A DNA stretch of 5,503 bases from JBBQZP01 sp038207585 (GTDB lineage: Bacteria > Pseudomonadota > Alphaproteobacteria > Rhodobacterales > Rhodobacteraceae). The DNA lies in the NCBI GenBank assembly GCA_038207585.1, contig JBBQZP010000066.1, positions 1 to 5,503 of the forward strand, given 5' to 3'. Shown here in pieces: positions 5,482-5,503 of the stretch; position 1 is the stretch's first letter; each line of letters starts with the position of its first letter. The notes under the pieces were generated by a model that saw only the letters and a list, made by a program, of their open reading frames with translations, was not told the DNA's origin and made no database searches. A program made the translations under genes and the position numbers.

Positions 5482-5503
5482 AAGCCCGGGCCAAGACGAG
5501 AGG
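5449..5503. other. Anomalous C/A-rich end sequence, probably a contig-end artefact or rearrangement junction
   Basis: Up to about 5448 the ATPase frame reads as normal family sequence (IAAAIVTAAQARG). From there the text turns into runs of C and A with an AAAAATAAAA stretch, a GCCCGGGC palindrome near 5484-5491 and a stop at 5479-5481. It no longer resembles the codon pattern of the gene. The sharp change at the window end fits a low-quality contig end; a true truncating event cannot be excluded. Confidence 0.45.

Overview
The window looks like a GC-rich alphaproteobacterial chromosome segment, probably Rhodobacterales. The basis is third-position G/C preference and a sulfide:quinone reductase whose two visible cysteines fall at the residue numbers I recall for the Rhodobacter capsulatus enzyme. 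This placement is inference; there is no rRNA or other marker in the window.

Layout: the left edge carries the N-terminal 201 residues of a minus-strand flavoprotein of the sulfide:quinone oxidoreductase (SQR) type, cut by the window edge. A 224-bp divergent intergenic region separates it from a plus-strand series: a 54-residue single-span membrane peptide (830-994) that may be the stump of a longer membrane-fusion-type gene; a 131-residue cupin (1218-1613); a membrane-anchored FAD/NAD(P)/[2Fe-2S] reductase (1713-2930); a 194-residue five-span membrane protein with two H-X13-H pairs (2927-3511); a membrane-anchored c-type cytochrome with eight CXXCH motifs (3508-4236); and a P1B-like metal-transporting P-type ATPase with a TPCP membrane motif (4360-5481). 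The ATPase stops after only about 373 residues, inside the nucleotide-binding domain. The last 50 or so bases look unlike the rest of the gene.

The core is the reductase / diheme b / octaheme c trio. The three genes overlap by ATGA at both junctions, so they are very probably translated together. Together they read as a complete electron wire across the cytoplasmic membrane: cytoplasmic NAD(P)H to FAD to [2Fe-2S], then two stacked b hemes through the membrane, then eight c hemes in the periplasm. The b-type assignment rests on the spacing and predicted sidedness of four histidines, and the chain order is inference. The terminal partner is not in the window. The SQR next door and the metal ATPase downstream suggest a link to sulfur or metal/redox stress, but the sequence does not settle which.
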